DNA of 64,000 nt from Geminicoccus harenae (GTDB taxonomy: Bacteria; Pseudomonadota; Alphaproteobacteria; Geminicoccales; Geminicoccaceae): NCBI RefSeq assembly GCF_019800005.1, contig NZ_JABGCL010000004.1:186001-250000 (forward strand), given 5' to 3'. The position numbers were made by a program, and so were the translations under genes. Each line of letters begins with the position of its first letter. The first letter of the stretch is position 1. Positions 8,512 through 18,998 of this stretch are shown piece after piece. The notes under the pieces were generated by a model. The model worked only from the letters and a program-made list of their open reading frames with translations, had not been told where the DNA came from and searched no databases.

Positions 8512-9593
8512 TCACCTGGCGACAGGGGCTGCTGGGCCTGGTCCTGCTGGCGCTGGCCGGGCTGCTCCTGGCCTGGTCCGGCCTGATCGGCATCGGCGCC
8601 GGCTCCGGCCACTGGAAGATCACCGACCTCGTCCTGCACTGGGCGATGGAGCAGTCGGTCGAGACGGCAGCCCTGTCGGTGGAGGAGCCGCCCGAGCTGG
8701 ACGAGCCCCGCCAGATCCGCCGGGCGGCCGGCCATTTCGAGGCGAGCTGCGCGTTCTGCCACGGCTCGCCCCTGCGCGGCCGCCCGCCTCTGTCCGACCG
8801 GATGACCCCGCCCCCGCCGCCGCTCACCCAATCGGCCGAGATCTGGAGCGCGGCCGAGCTGTTCGTGATCGTCCAGCAGGGCGTGAAGTTCACCGGCATG
8901 CCCGCCTGGATCGCACCGGAACGTGCCGACGAGGTCTGGGCGATGGTGTCCTTCCTGCGCGTCCTGCCCGGGATGGATGCCGCCACCTATCGGGACCTGG
9001 CCTTCGGGACCGGCCCGCCGTCGGAAGCCGATGCCGATCCGGTGCTGGCCAATTGTGCGCGCTGCCACGGGTTCGATGGCGGCACCGACGGCGGCGCCTT
9101 CCCGATGATCGGCGGCCTGCCCGAGGCCTATCTGCGCGACACGCTCCAGGCGTTCGCCAACGGCACCAGGCAGAGCGGCATCATGCGCTTTGCCGCAGCC
9201 GGCCTGACCCCGGACGCCATCGCGCGGGTCTCGGCCCATTATGCCAGCCAGCGCCCGCCGGCCGCTCCCCCGGGCGAAGAACTGACGGCGGGCCTCCTGG
9301 CGCATGGCGAGAAGATCGCGACGGAGGGCATTCCGGAGGAAAGGGTTCCGGCCTGCGGGCGCTGCCATGCCGACCGGCCCGGACGCAACCCGGCCTTTCC
9401 GGAGCTGGACGGCCAGGCGGCCTGGTATCTCGAGGAGCAGCTCCATCTGTTCAAGGCGGGCGCGCGCGGCGGCGGCCCCTATGCCCGGCTGATGGCCAAG
9501 GTCGTGCCGGGCCTCACGCCGGAAGACATCGAGGCGGTCGCCGCCTATTATGCCTCGCTGCCGGCCACGCCGCAGGCCGCAGCGACACGTTGA
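8508..9593 (+). CDS. Membrane-anchored tri-haem cytochrome c
   Basis: The 361-residue product has an N-terminal membrane anchor (about residues 7-30) and three class-I-like cytochrome c domains. Haem motifs CAFCH, CARCH and CGRCH lie near residues 82, 183 and 284. Likely axial methionines are in TGMPAW, SGIMRF and ARLMAK. The second and third domains resemble a di-haem cytochrome c4-like pair (C-x2-CH-GxDGG...PMIGG and PAFPELDGQ), and the first looks like a separate added domain. As the last gene of the oxidase operon (ATGA overlap with ctaG), it is a good candidate for the electron donor to this oxidase. The partner upstream (bc1 or an alternative complex) is not in the window. Confidence 0.88.
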   Translation: MITWRQGLLGLVLLALAGLLLAWSGLIGIGAGSGHWKITDLVLHWAMEQSVETAALSVEEPPELDEPRQIRRAAGHFEASCAFCHGSPLRGRPPLSDRMTPPPPPLTQSAEIWSAAELFVIVQQGVKFTGMPAWIAPERADEVWAMVSFLRVLPGMDAATYRDLAFGTGPPSEADADPVLANCARCHGFDGGTDGGAFPMIGGLPEAYLRDTLQAFANGTRQSGIMRFAAAGLTPDAIARVSAHYASQRPPAAPPGEELTAGLLAHGEKIATEGIPEERVPACGRCHADRPGRNPAFPELDGQAAWYLEEQLHLFKAGARGGGPYARLMAKVVPGLTPEDIEAVAAYYASLPATPQAAATR

Positions 9594-9617
9594 CATTTCG
9601 GCGACCGCAAGTATTGT
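9590..9617 (+). promoter_or_regulatory. Sigma70-type promoter for rplU-rpmA
   Basis: TTGACA (9590-9595) and TATTGT (9612-9617) are spaced by 16 bp, the best sigma70 match I noticed in the window. The -35 box overlaps the stop codon of the tri-haem cytochrome. Transcription would begin about 70 bp before rplU, leaving room for a leader. Confidence 0.7.
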
Positions 9618-9691
9618 CCGCGGACCGTCCGGGTACCCCTACCCGGCGTGCCGTGTTGTTCGGTACATTCCGACCTCAGGATCTTCGTCCC

Positions 9692-10003
9692 ATGTACGCA
9701 GTCGTCAAGACCGGCGGCAAGCAGTACCGCGTGACCCCCAACGAGGTGATCCGCGTCGAACTGCTGCCCGCAGAAGCCGGTGCAACCGTTGAGCTCACTG
9801 AAGTCCTGATGGTCGGTGGTGACTCTCCCGTCGTCGGTTCCCCGCTGGTCGCGGGCGCCAAGGTGACGGCTACCGTCCTCGAGCAGGACAAGGACGATAA
9901 GATCATCGTCTTCAAGAAGCGCCGCCGGAAGCATTACCGCCGCCGGACCGGCCATCGCCAGATGAAGACCGTCCTGCGCATCCAGGAGATCGTCGCGGCC
10001 TGA
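9692..10003 (+). CDS. rplU: 50S ribosomal protein L21
   Basis: The 103-residue product is full length and starts [14 protein letters not shown], the conserved L21 N-terminus. The basic segment [17 protein letters not shown] that contacts 23S rRNA is present. It is followed by rpmA in the usual order and preceded by a strong promoter-like sequence at 9590-9617. There is little Shine-Dalgarno signal before the ATG. Confidence 0.98.
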   Translation: MYAVVKTGGKQYRVTPNEVIRVELLPAEAGATVELTEVLMVGGDSPVVGSPLVAGAKVTATVLEQDKDDKIIVFKKRRRKHYRRRTGHRQMKTVLRIQEIVAA

Positions 10004-10103
10004 ACGGCCCGGCCTTCTTGAGAATCCGCGGGCACCTGCCCATTTGGACAACGAGTGTCGTTTCCGGCTTGTTCGGCGACGATTTCAGCAGTGGAGACAT
10101 CCC

Positions 10104-10373
10104 ATGGCGCATAAAAAGGCCGGTGGCTCTTCGCGGAACGGTCGCGATTCGGCCGGTCAGCGCCTCGGCGTGAAGAAGTTCGGCAGCGAGAACGTCGTCG
10201 CCGGCAACATCATCGTCCGTCAGCGCGGCACCAAGTGGCACATCGGCACGGGCGTGGGCCTCGGCCGCGACTACACGATCTTCGCCACCCAGGACGGGCA
10301 GGTGAAGTTCCACGATGGACCGAAGGGCCGCAAGTACATCTCGGTGGTCCCGACCCAGGAAGCTGCCGAGTAA
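10104..10373 (+). CDS. rpmA: 50S ribosomal protein L27
   Basis: The 89-residue product begins [16 protein letters not shown], the highly conserved N-terminus that reaches the peptidyl transferase centre. There is no Firmicutes-type cleavable N-terminal extension. A GTGGAGA ribosome-binding site lies 7 bp upstream. A strong terminator hairpin follows at 10405. Confidence 0.98.
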   Translation: MAHKKAGGSSRNGRDSAGQRLGVKKFGSENVVAGNIIVRQRGTKWHIGTGVGLGRDYTIFATQDGQVKFHDGPKGRKYISVVPTQEAAE

Positions 10374-10400
10374 CTCCGGCTCTTCCCATCGATGAGATGA

Positions 10401-12592
<2,192 letters not shown>

Positions 12593-12606
12593 GGGAGCTT
12601 CTGGCA

Positions 12607-13875
12607 ATGGCCGAGAGCGAGATGGTCGACCTGATCGGGCGGATCGGCCGCCGGGCCAAGGATGCCGCCGCCGGCCTGGCCCTGGCCCCGTGCGCCGCCA
12701 AGGACCAGGCCCTGCTCGACGCCGCCGCCGGCCTGCGTGCCGGCCAGGCGGCCCTGCTGGAAGCCAATGCGAAGGACATGGAGGCCGGCCGCACGGCGGG
12801 CCTCAGCCGCGCCCTGCTCGACCGGCTCCTGCTCACCCCGGAGCGGATCGAAGGGATGGCCGTGGGCCTGGAGGTGGTGGCCGCCCTGGAGGATCCGGTC
12901 GGCCGGGAGCTCGCCCGCTGGCGCCGCCCGAACGGTCTGGACATCGCGCGCGTGGCCGTGCCGCTGGGCGTGGTCGGCGTGATCTATGAGAGCCGGCCGA
13001 ACGTCACCGCCGATGCCGCGGGTTTATGCCTGAAGGCCGGCAATGCCGTGATCCTGCGCGGCGGCTCGGACAGCTTCCATTCCTCGCGCGCCATCCACGC
13101 GATCATCGCGGATGCGGTCGCCAAGGCAGGCCTGCCCGCCGATGCCGCCCAGATGATCCCGACCACCGACCGCGCCGCGGTGGGTGCTTTGCTGGCGGCC
13201 AGCCAGCATGTCGACGTGATCGTCCCGCGCGGCGGCAAGTCGCTGGTGGCCCGCGTCCAGGCGGAGAGCCGGGTGCCGGTGTTCGCCCATCTGGACGGCA
13301 ACAACCACACCTACCTCCATGCCAGCGCCGGCCCGAACATGGCGCTGGATCTCGTGCTGAACGCCAAGCTCCGGCGCACCGGCGTGTGCGGCGCCACCGA
13401 GACCCTGCTGGTCGACCGCGCGGCGGCCGCCCGGCTGCTCCCGCCGATCCTGGATGCGCTGGCCGCCAAGGGCTGCGAGATCCATGGCTGTGCCGAGACC
13501 CTGGCGATCTGGCCGAACGGCCAGCCGGCCGATGAGGCGGACTGGAGCACCGAGTTCCTGGATGCGGTGCTGGCGGTGAAGGTCGTGGCCGGGCTGGACG
13601 AGGCGATCGGCCATGTGAACGGCTTCGGCAGCCACCACACCGACTGCATCGTCGCGCGCGACGCGGATGCGGCCGAGCGGTTCCTGGCCGAGGTCGACAG
13701 CGCCATCGTCACCCACAACGCCTCGACCCAGTATGCCGATGGCGGCGAGTTCGGCTTCGGTGCAGAGATCGGCATCGCGACCGGCCGCCTCCATGCCCGC
13801 GGCCCGGTCGGGCTGGAGCAGCTCGTCACCTACAAGTACCAGGTCCGCGGCAGCGGCCAGTGCCGACCGGGCTGA
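12607..13875 (+). CDS. proA: Gamma-glutamyl phosphate reductase
   Basis: ProA reduces glutamyl-5-phosphate to glutamate semialdehyde with NADPH. The 422-residue product is full length. It has the aldehyde-dehydrogenase-like fold with YESRPNVT, the catalytic Cys in RRTGVCGATETLL and the conserved C-terminal block FGFGAEIGIATGRLHARGP. It forms the second step after ProB in the same operon, with AAGGGAGC upstream as ribosome-binding site. Confidence 0.97.
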   Translation: MAESEMVDLIGRIGRRAKDAAAGLALAPCAAKDQALLDAAAGLRAGQAALLEANAKDMEAGRTAGLSRALLDRLLLTPERIEGMAVGLEVVAALEDPVGRELARWRRPNGLDIARVAVPLGVVGVIYESRPNVTADAAGLCLKAGNAVILRGGSDSFHSSRAIHAIIADAVAKAGLPADAAQMIPTTDRAAVGALLAASQHVDVIVPRGGKSLVARVQAESRVPVFAHLDGNNHTYLHASAGPNMALDLVLNAKLRRTGVCGATETLLVDRAAAARLLPPILDALAAKGCEIHGCAETLAIWPNGQPADEADWSTEFLDAVLAVKVVAGLDEAIGHVNGFGSHHTDCIVARDADAAERFLAEVDSAIVTHNASTQYADGGEFGFGAEIGIATGRLHARGPVGLEQLVTYKYQVRGSGQCRPG

Positions 13876-13962
13876 ACCGCTGCCCCGGCGGGCGACACAT
13901 CCCTGAGATGAGTTCAGCTCGCCGCTTGGCTGCCGGGTGGCGCCGACTTATCTGTTGAGCAG

Positions 13963-14547
13963 ATGCGCACGGCGGACCTCACGGTGTCGAAGGACGCCGA
14001 CGATAGCCCGGAACTGCTGAATGACCTGCTGGTACAGGTCGGCCGGCGGGATGCCGAAGCGTTTCGCAAGCTCTATGCCGCGACCGCACCCAGGCTGCTG
14101 GGCGCGGCCCTGCGGATCGTGCGCCGCCGCGAGGTGGCCGAGGATGCGCTGCACGATGCCTTCCTCCGGGTCTGGTGGCATGCCGACCATTATGACCCCG
14201 CCAGGGGCACGGCGATCGGCTGGATGATCACCATCCTGCGCAACAGCGCCATCAACCATCTGCGCAAGGCCGGCCGTGAGCGGGTCGTCGCCAGCCCCGA
14301 CGCCGACGAGGACGGCGACCTGCTGGAGCGGATGGATGCGGTGCCAGGGGTCAGCGCCGCCGACCGGCTGTCGCTGGTCCACTGCCTGGGCGAGCTGGAG
14401 CCGCTGCACCGGCGCTGCCTGGTCATGGCGTTCGCCGATGGCTGGACCCATGAGGAGCTGGCCGAGCGGCTGGGCCAGCCGCTGGGCACGATCAAGAGCT
14501 GGATCCGGCGCAGCCTGGCCCGCCTGCGCACCTGCCTCGACGCATGA
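13963..14547 (+). CDS. ECF-type RNA polymerase sigma factor
   Basis: The 194-residue product has a sigma-2 region (about residues 24-93, including LYAATAPRLLGAALRIV and DALHDAFLRVWWHA) and a sigma-4 helix-turn-helix (about residues 137-192, including EELAERLGQPLGTIKSWIRRSLARL). There is no sigma-3 domain, as is typical of extracytoplasmic function factors. It overlaps a membrane anti-sigma factor by 4 bp, in the arrangement of the SigK/RskA-type groups. It interrupts the otherwise conserved order from proA to nadD. The regulon and inducing signal are unknown; I could not identify a repeated ECF promoter motif in the window. Confidence 0.92.
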   Translation: MRTADLTVSKDADDSPELLNDLLVQVGRRDAEAFRKLYAATAPRLLGAALRIVRRREVAEDALHDAFLRVWWHADHYDPARGTAIGWMITILRNSAINHLRKAGRERVVASPDADEDGDLLERMDAVPGVSAADRLSLVHCLGELEPLHRRCLVMAFADGWTHEELAERLGQPLGTIKSWIRRSLARLRTCLDA

Positions 14548-15278
14548 CGCCCGACGACGATCCCCCCGACGAGCTGGACCTGGACGCTGCCGAGTTCGTC
14601 CTGGGCACGCTGCCGCCGGTCGAGCGGATGCGCTTCGAGATGCGGCTGCGCAACGACCGGCTGGCCCAGGCCAGGATGGCGTGGTGGCAGCGCCGCCTGG
14701 CGCCGCTGATCGGCCTGATCGAGCCGGTCGAGCCGCCGCCCGCCCTGCTGGAGCGCATCGAGCGCTCCATCCAGCGCCAGGGCCGCCCGGCGCGCGGCAA
14801 GGTGTTCGTGCCGCTGCACCGCCGGATCTGGAACAGCCTGTCGCTGTGGCGTGGCCTGGCCTTCGGCTTCGGCCTGCTGGCGGCGGCATCCGTCGGCCTC
14901 CTGCTGGTGAACCCGCTGACCCGAGGGCCGGGCGCCGCCTATGTCGCGATCCTGGACGATACCAGCGGCAACCCGATGTGGCTGGTGAGTGCCGACCCTG
15001 CCGCCGGGGCGGTGTTGATCGACCCGGTCGGCCGGATGAACGATGGCGAACTCGTCCCCGAACTCTGGCTGATCCCCGCGGGCAGCCCGGTCCCGGTCTC
15101 CCTGGGCGTGCTCGATCCGGATGCCCGCATGGCCATGGCGCTGCCGGAAGAGCGCATGGCCGGCATCGGCGGCGGTGCCATGCTGGCGGTCAGCCTGGAG
15201 CCGGAAGGCGGCTCGCCCACCGGCCGGCCGACCGGCCCGGTGGTCCAGCAGGGCCGGATCGTCCCCTATCTGCCCTGA
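14544..15278 (+). CDS. RskA-like membrane anti-sigma factor
   Basis: The 244-residue product has an N-terminal cytoplasmic anti-sigma domain (about residues 1-95), with ELDLDAAEFVLGTLPPVER resembling the RskA N-terminus. One membrane helix follows (about 108-127, FGFGLLAAASVGLLLV), then a periplasmic domain ending in an extended hydrophilic tail. It should hold the neighbouring sigma factor inactive at the membrane until a signal releases it. The ATGA overlap implies coupled, near-equal synthesis. No zinc-binding HxxxCxxC motif is seen, which fits the RskA rather than the ZAS type. Confidence 0.88.
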   Translation: MTPDDDPPDELDLDAAEFVLGTLPPVERMRFEMRLRNDRLAQARMAWWQRRLAPLIGLIEPVEPPPALLERIERSIQRQGRPARGKVFVPLHRRIWNSLSLWRGLAFGFGLLAAASVGLLLVNPLTRGPGAAYVAILDDTSGNPMWLVSADPAAGAVLIDPVGRMNDGELVPELWLIPAGSPVPVSLGVLDPDARMAMALPEERMAGIGGGAMLAVSLEPEGGSPTGRPTGPVVQQGRIVPYLP

Positions 15279-15293
15279 AGCACGGCCGGCGCC

Positions 15294-16715
15294 TCAGATC
15301 ACCGGGCGGCCGGCCGCTGCCGGCTGCCGTTCCAGGAGCCGGCGCAGGCAGGCGAGCGCCTCCGCCAATGCTGCCCGATCGTCCGGCACCCCCAGCGAAA
15401 CCCGCACCGCCTCCATCGCCGGCGGCCCCACCGCGAATGCGTCGCCGGGCGTGACCGACAGGCCGAGCCTCCCCGCCTCGCCGGTGAAGCCGGCAGCACG
15501 CCAGCCCTCCGGCAGCTTCAGCCAGAGATGCGGGCAGGACGGATCGGCGGCCGGGCCGAAACCGGCCAGGATGCCGGCCGCCAGATGCTGGCGCGCCCGG
15601 TTCTCCGCCCGGATCGCGTCGCGGATCGCAAGGAGGCTGCCGTCCCCTGCCCAGCGCATCGCCAGGCCGGTCATCAGCGGCGGCGGCATGAGGCAGGTGG
15701 CGCGCAGCATCTGCACCAGCCGGTCCGCCTCGGCCGCCGAGGGTGCCGCGACCAGCGCCGTGCGCAGCGCCGGCGTGGCGCATTTGGACAAGGTGGTCAC
15801 GTGCCAGCTCCGTTCCGGCAGGAGGCACGCCAGCGGCGGCAGGTCCGCCTCCTGGAGCAGGCCATAGGCATCGTCCTCGATGATCGCGATGCCATGCTCC
15901 GCCGCGATCTCGGCCAGCTTTGCGCGCCGCTCCAAGGGCAGCGTCGCCGCGGTCGGGTTGTCGGCCGATGGGATCAGGTAGAGCGCCTTGGGCCGGAGTG
16001 CCCGGCACCGCTGTGCGACGGCCTCGGGCAGGATCCCCGCCCCGTCCATGGCCAGAGGCACCAGGCGAACGCCGTGGCGGGCGGCCACCGCGATCAGGCC
16101 GGGATAGGTGAACTCGCCGCACAGGAACCCGTCGCCCGGCCGGAGCAGCAGGGCGCACAAAGCATGGAGCGCGCTCTGGCTGCCGCTGGTCAGCACCACC
16201 CGTTCCGGAGAGAGCGGCCCCAGCCGTTGTTCCAGGAGCCGTGCTGCCAGCGCCCGGTCGCCAGGGCTGCCGCCGCTCTCGCCATAATGCAGCCGCGCCA
16301 GGCCCGGCTCGTCCGCCAGCATGGCGGCGATGCCCTGCCCGATCCGCGCCGCCAGCCGGGCGGCGGCCGGCTGCGGCGGCGAGTTCATGCTGAGGTCGAC
16401 CGGAGCCGCCGGCGTCGGAACAGCCGGGTCCAGGGCGGCCAACGCCCCCTCGGCGACGAAGCTGCCCTGCCCCGCCCGCCCCGCCACCAGCCCGCGCGCC
16501 CGGGCCAAACGGAAGCCGCGCATCACCGTGGTGAGGTCGACGCCCAGCTCCTGGGCCAGCCGGCGCTGCGGCGGCAGACGGTCGCCCGGCCGCAGCCGGC
16601 CCGAGCGCAGGGCCGCGACCAGGGCCGCCACGATCCCGGCCGCCTTGCCGCCCTCGCCCGGCGGCAGTTCCGGCCGCCAGGGAACGTCGCCGCCGCCAGC
16701 ACTGTTCTCGTACAT
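15294..16715 (-). CDS. MocR-type regulator (GntR winged helix fused to aminotransferase domain)
   Basis: The 473-residue product has a GntR winged helix-turn-helix at about residues 20-85 (GRLRPGDRLPPQRRLAQELG). A PLP-dependent class I aminotransferase-like domain follows. The PLP lysine is probably in HVTTLSKCATP, and IIEDDAYG and SADNPTAAT match other PLP-fold positions. MocR proteins usually act as transcription regulators that sense PLP or amino compounds. The ATG at 16715 is preferred; an upstream in-frame ATG at 16754 also exists. It is divergent from the DUF983 gene, so it may control its own promoter or that of the neighbour, but no target operon with amine metabolism is nearby. Confidence 0.87.
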   Translation of the reverse strand: MYENSAGGGDVPWRPELPPGEGGKAAGIVAALVAALRSGRLRPGDRLPPQRRLAQELGVDLTTVMRGFRLARARGLVAGRAGQGSFVAEGALAALDPAVPTPAAPVDLSMNSPPQPAAARLAARIGQGIAAMLADEPGLARLHYGESGGSPGDRALAARLLEQRLGPLSPERVVLTSGSQSALHALCALLLRPGDGFLCGEFTYPGLIAVAARHGVRLVPLAMDGAGILPEAVAQRCRALRPKALYLIPSADNPTAATLPLERRAKLAEIAAEHGIAIIEDDAYGLLQEADLPPLACLLPERSWHVTTLSKCATPALRTALVAAPSAAEADRLVQMLRATCLMPPPLMTGLAMRWAGDGSLLAIRDAIRAENRARQHLAAGILAGFGPAADPSCPHLWLKLPEGWRAAGFTGEAGRLGLSVTPGDAFAVGPPAMEAVRVSLGVPDDRAALAEALACLRRLLERQPAAAGRPVI

Positions 16716-16879
16716 CGAGGAACGTCCACGACAGATGGTCGCGCCCGGCCGCATCCCGGACTAGGCGCGATTGGCGGCAGCGGCGTGTACGGCTATGTCT
16801 AGCCTATTGTAGGCATCTTGTATGGCTTGCACCCGTGGCATGCATACATTGCCCGGCGCGGAAGGAAAGGATCCATCCC

Positions 16880-17302
16880 ATGCAGGCGACCGCCCCCGGC
16901 ACCCCTGGCAGCGGCGGCCCTTGGCACGAGACCAGCAGCCCGATGCGCACCGGCATTCGCGGCCGCTGCCCGCGCTGCCAGCAGGGCCACCTGTTCCGGG
17001 GCATCCTGAGCCTGCGTGAGCGCTGCGAGGTCTGCGGGCTGGACTACTCCTTCGCCGACCCCGCCGACGGCCCGGCCTTCTTCGCCATGTCGATCGTGGG
17101 CATCCCGGCCCTGGTGCTGGCGGTCTGGCTGGATCTCGCCTTCGACGCACCCTACTGGGTCCACCTGGTGGTGACCTTCCCGTTCGCGGTGCTGGCCTGC
17201 ATGGCGCTGCTCCGCCCCTTCAAGGGCTGGCTGGTATGCTCGCAGTATTTCTACAAGGCCGAGGAGGCGCGGCTGGTGACCGACCGGGACAAGGAAGGCT
17301 GA
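16880..17302 (+). CDS. DUF983 family membrane protein
   Basis: The 140-residue product has a zinc-ribbon-like pair of motifs (CPRCQQGHLF and CEVCGLDYSFAD) followed by two hydrophobic helices (about residues 75-93 and 98-117). This is the DUF983 pattern, whose members often lie in cytochrome c oxidase gene clusters. Here it stands about 7 kb from the oxidase operon, alone between MocR and nadD. I chose the ATG at 16880 because AGGAAAGGA lies at good distance upstream. Function is unproven; a role in oxidase biogenesis is an inference from gene neighbourhoods in the family. Confidence 0.82.
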   Translation: MQATAPGTPGSGGPWHETSSPMRTGIRGRCPRCQQGHLFRGILSLRERCEVCGLDYSFADPADGPAFFAMSIVGIPALVLAVWLDLAFDAPYWVHLVVTFPFAVLACMALLRPFKGWLVCSQYFYKAEEARLVTDRDKEG

Positions 17303-17363
17303 AGGCCTTGCGCCCGCGCCTTGGATCGGCTCCGTTGCCGGCCCCGGCCCTCTTCGGCGCACC

Positions 17364-18047
17364 ATGCCCCTGGATCAGACCTTTCCTCGCCGCCCGGTCG
17401 CCCGGATCGACCTGAAGCAGGCAGTACCCCCTGTCCCGAGCCCGGCCCTGCCCGCCCAGGCCCGGGTGGGCCTGTTCGGCGGCTCGTTCAACCCGGCCCA
17501 TGAAGGGCATCTCCATGCCAGCCAGGAGGCGTTGCGCCGCCTGGGGCTGGACCGGGTCGTCTGGCTCGTCTCGCCGCAGAACCCGTTGAAGGAGCGCCGC
17601 GGCATGGCGCCGTTCGCGGAGCGCTTCGCCTCGGCCCGCAAGGTGGCGCAGGCGGACCCGCGCATCGAGGTCAGCGACTACGAGGAGCGGCACGGGCTGC
17701 AATACTCGGCCGACACGGTGGCCCGGCTGAACCGGCGGGGCGACCGGCGTCATGTCTGGCTCATCGGTGCGGACAATCTGCTGCAACTGCCACGCTGGAA
17801 GCATTGGCTGCGCCTGCTGCACGCCTGCCCGGTTGCGGTGCTGGCACGCGCACCATATCTTGAGCGTGCTGGAACAGGACTGGTGGCCCGGCGCTTCGCC
17901 GCCGCTCGGATCGACGAGCGGCAGGCGCATCGCTTGGTCGACCTGCCGGCTCCGGCATGGGTCTTGTTGCATCATCGGCTGCATCCGGCCTCGTCCACGG
18001 CGATCCGTGGCGAGCGGAAGGCGGCGAGCCAGGAGAATTTCACATAG
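17364..18047 (+). CDS. nadD: Nicotinate-nucleotide adenylyltransferase
   Basis: NadD joins ATP and nicotinate mononucleotide in NAD synthesis. The 227-residue product has the nucleotidyltransferase motif GLFGGSFNPAHEGH near residue 37 and the second motif ISTAIR-like SSTAIRGE near the C-terminus. About 32 residues precede the catalytic core. That is somewhat longer than usual, so a later start is possible although no strong alternative ribosome-binding site is seen. rsfS and rlmH follow, the standard neighbours. Confidence 0.94.
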   Translation: MPLDQTFPRRPVARIDLKQAVPPVPSPALPAQARVGLFGGSFNPAHEGHLHASQEALRRLGLDRVVWLVSPQNPLKERRGMAPFAERFASARKVAQADPRIEVSDYEERHGLQYSADTVARLNRRGDRRHVWLIGADNLLQLPRWKHWLRLLHACPVAVLARAPYLERAGTGLVARRFAAARIDERQAHRLVDLPAPAWVLLHHRLHPASSTAIRGERKAASQENFT

Positions 18048-18067
18048 CCACCGCAGGCAATGGAGGC

Positions 18068-18421
18068 ATGGCATCGACCGACCTCCTCGACTTCATCACG
18101 AAGTCGCTCGACGACGACAAGGCGGTTGACCCGGTCGTCGTCGATCTGGCGGGCAAGACCTCGATCGCCGACTGGATGGTGGTCGCGTCGGGGACCTCGC
18201 AGCGGCACATCTCCTCCATGGCGGAGAAGCTGCTGCAGAGCCTGAAGGACCAGGGCTACAAGAACGTGTCCGGCGAGGGCGTGGGCGCCTCGGACTGGGT
18301 GCTGATCGATGCCGGCGACGTGATCGTGCATCTGTTCAAGCCCGAGACGCGCAGCTTCTACGATATCGAGAAGCTCTGGTCGGTGGAGGCCCCCAAGCGC
18401 CTGGCGGTAGCGCCCGGCTGA
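18068..18421 (+). CDS. rsfS: Ribosomal silencing factor RsfS
   Basis: The 117-residue product belongs to the Iojap/RsfS family, which binds L14 and blocks subunit joining when cells starve. The conserved core VVVDLAGKTSIADWMVVASGTSQRH is split over residues 24-48, and GEGVGASDWVLIDAGDVIVHLF follows. GGAGG lies almost directly before the ATG, an unusually tight spacing. It sits between nadD and rlmH as in most alphaproteobacteria. Confidence 0.95.
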   Translation: MASTDLLDFITKSLDDDKAVDPVVVDLAGKTSIADWMVVASGTSQRHISSMAEKLLQSLKDQGYKNVSGEGVGASDWVLIDAGDVIVHLFKPETRSFYDIEKLWSVEAPKRLAVAPG

Positions 18422-18428
18422 CCGGCCG

Positions 18429-18887
18429 GTGCGTGCCGTCATCCTGGCGGTCGGGCGCAACCGCGACTCGGCGATCGAAAGCCTGGTCGAAGCCTATCGC
18501 CAGCGCTGCCCCATCCTCGCCCCCCTGGTCGAGGTCGAGAGCCGTCGCCCTGCCGAGGACCCTGCCCGGCAGGACGACGAGGCACGTCTGCTGCTGGCCA
18601 AGGTCCCCCAGGGTGCCACGGTGGTGGCGCTGGACGAGCATGGCCGCCAGTTCGACAGCGTCGCATTCGCCGGGCGGCTGGGGAGCTGGCGTGATCAGGG
18701 CGTGCGCGACCTGGCCTTCCTGATCGGCGGGGCGGCCGGCCACGGCCAGGCAGTCCTGGCACGCGCCGACCTGAAGCTGGCCTTCGGCAGCATGACCTGG
18801 CCGCACATGCTGGTGCGGGTGATGCTGGCCGAGCAGATCTACCGGGCCACCACCATCCTGTCCGGCCACCCATATCATCGAGCCTGA
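18429..18887 (+). CDS. rlmH: 23S rRNA (pseudouridine-1915-N3) methyltransferase RlmH
   Basis: RlmH methylates pseudouridine 1915 in the decoding-centre region of the assembled 70S ribosome. The 152-residue product has the SPOUT knot motifs: FLIGGAAGHG for SAM binding and the C-terminal LVRVMLAEQIYRATTILSGHPYH split as the catalytic tail. The start is a GTG at 18429, seven bases after the rsfS stop, giving MRAVILAVGR, which matches the family N-terminus. Confidence 0.95.
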   Translation: MRAVILAVGRNRDSAIESLVEAYRQRCPILAPLVEVESRRPAEDPARQDDEARLLLAKVPQGATVVALDEHGRQFDSVAFAGRLGSWRDQGVRDLAFLIGGAAGHGQAVLARADLKLAFGSMTWPHMLVRVMLAEQIYRATTILSGHPYHRA

Positions 18888-18998
18888 CCGCCTCGGGCCA
18901 AACCTCGAAATCGATCTGGGGGCAACCGGTTTCGCTTGCCCACATGGATCGTCTTGTCCATCTCTGCTCGCGATTCGTGCCGGGAACAGAGGTGAAGT

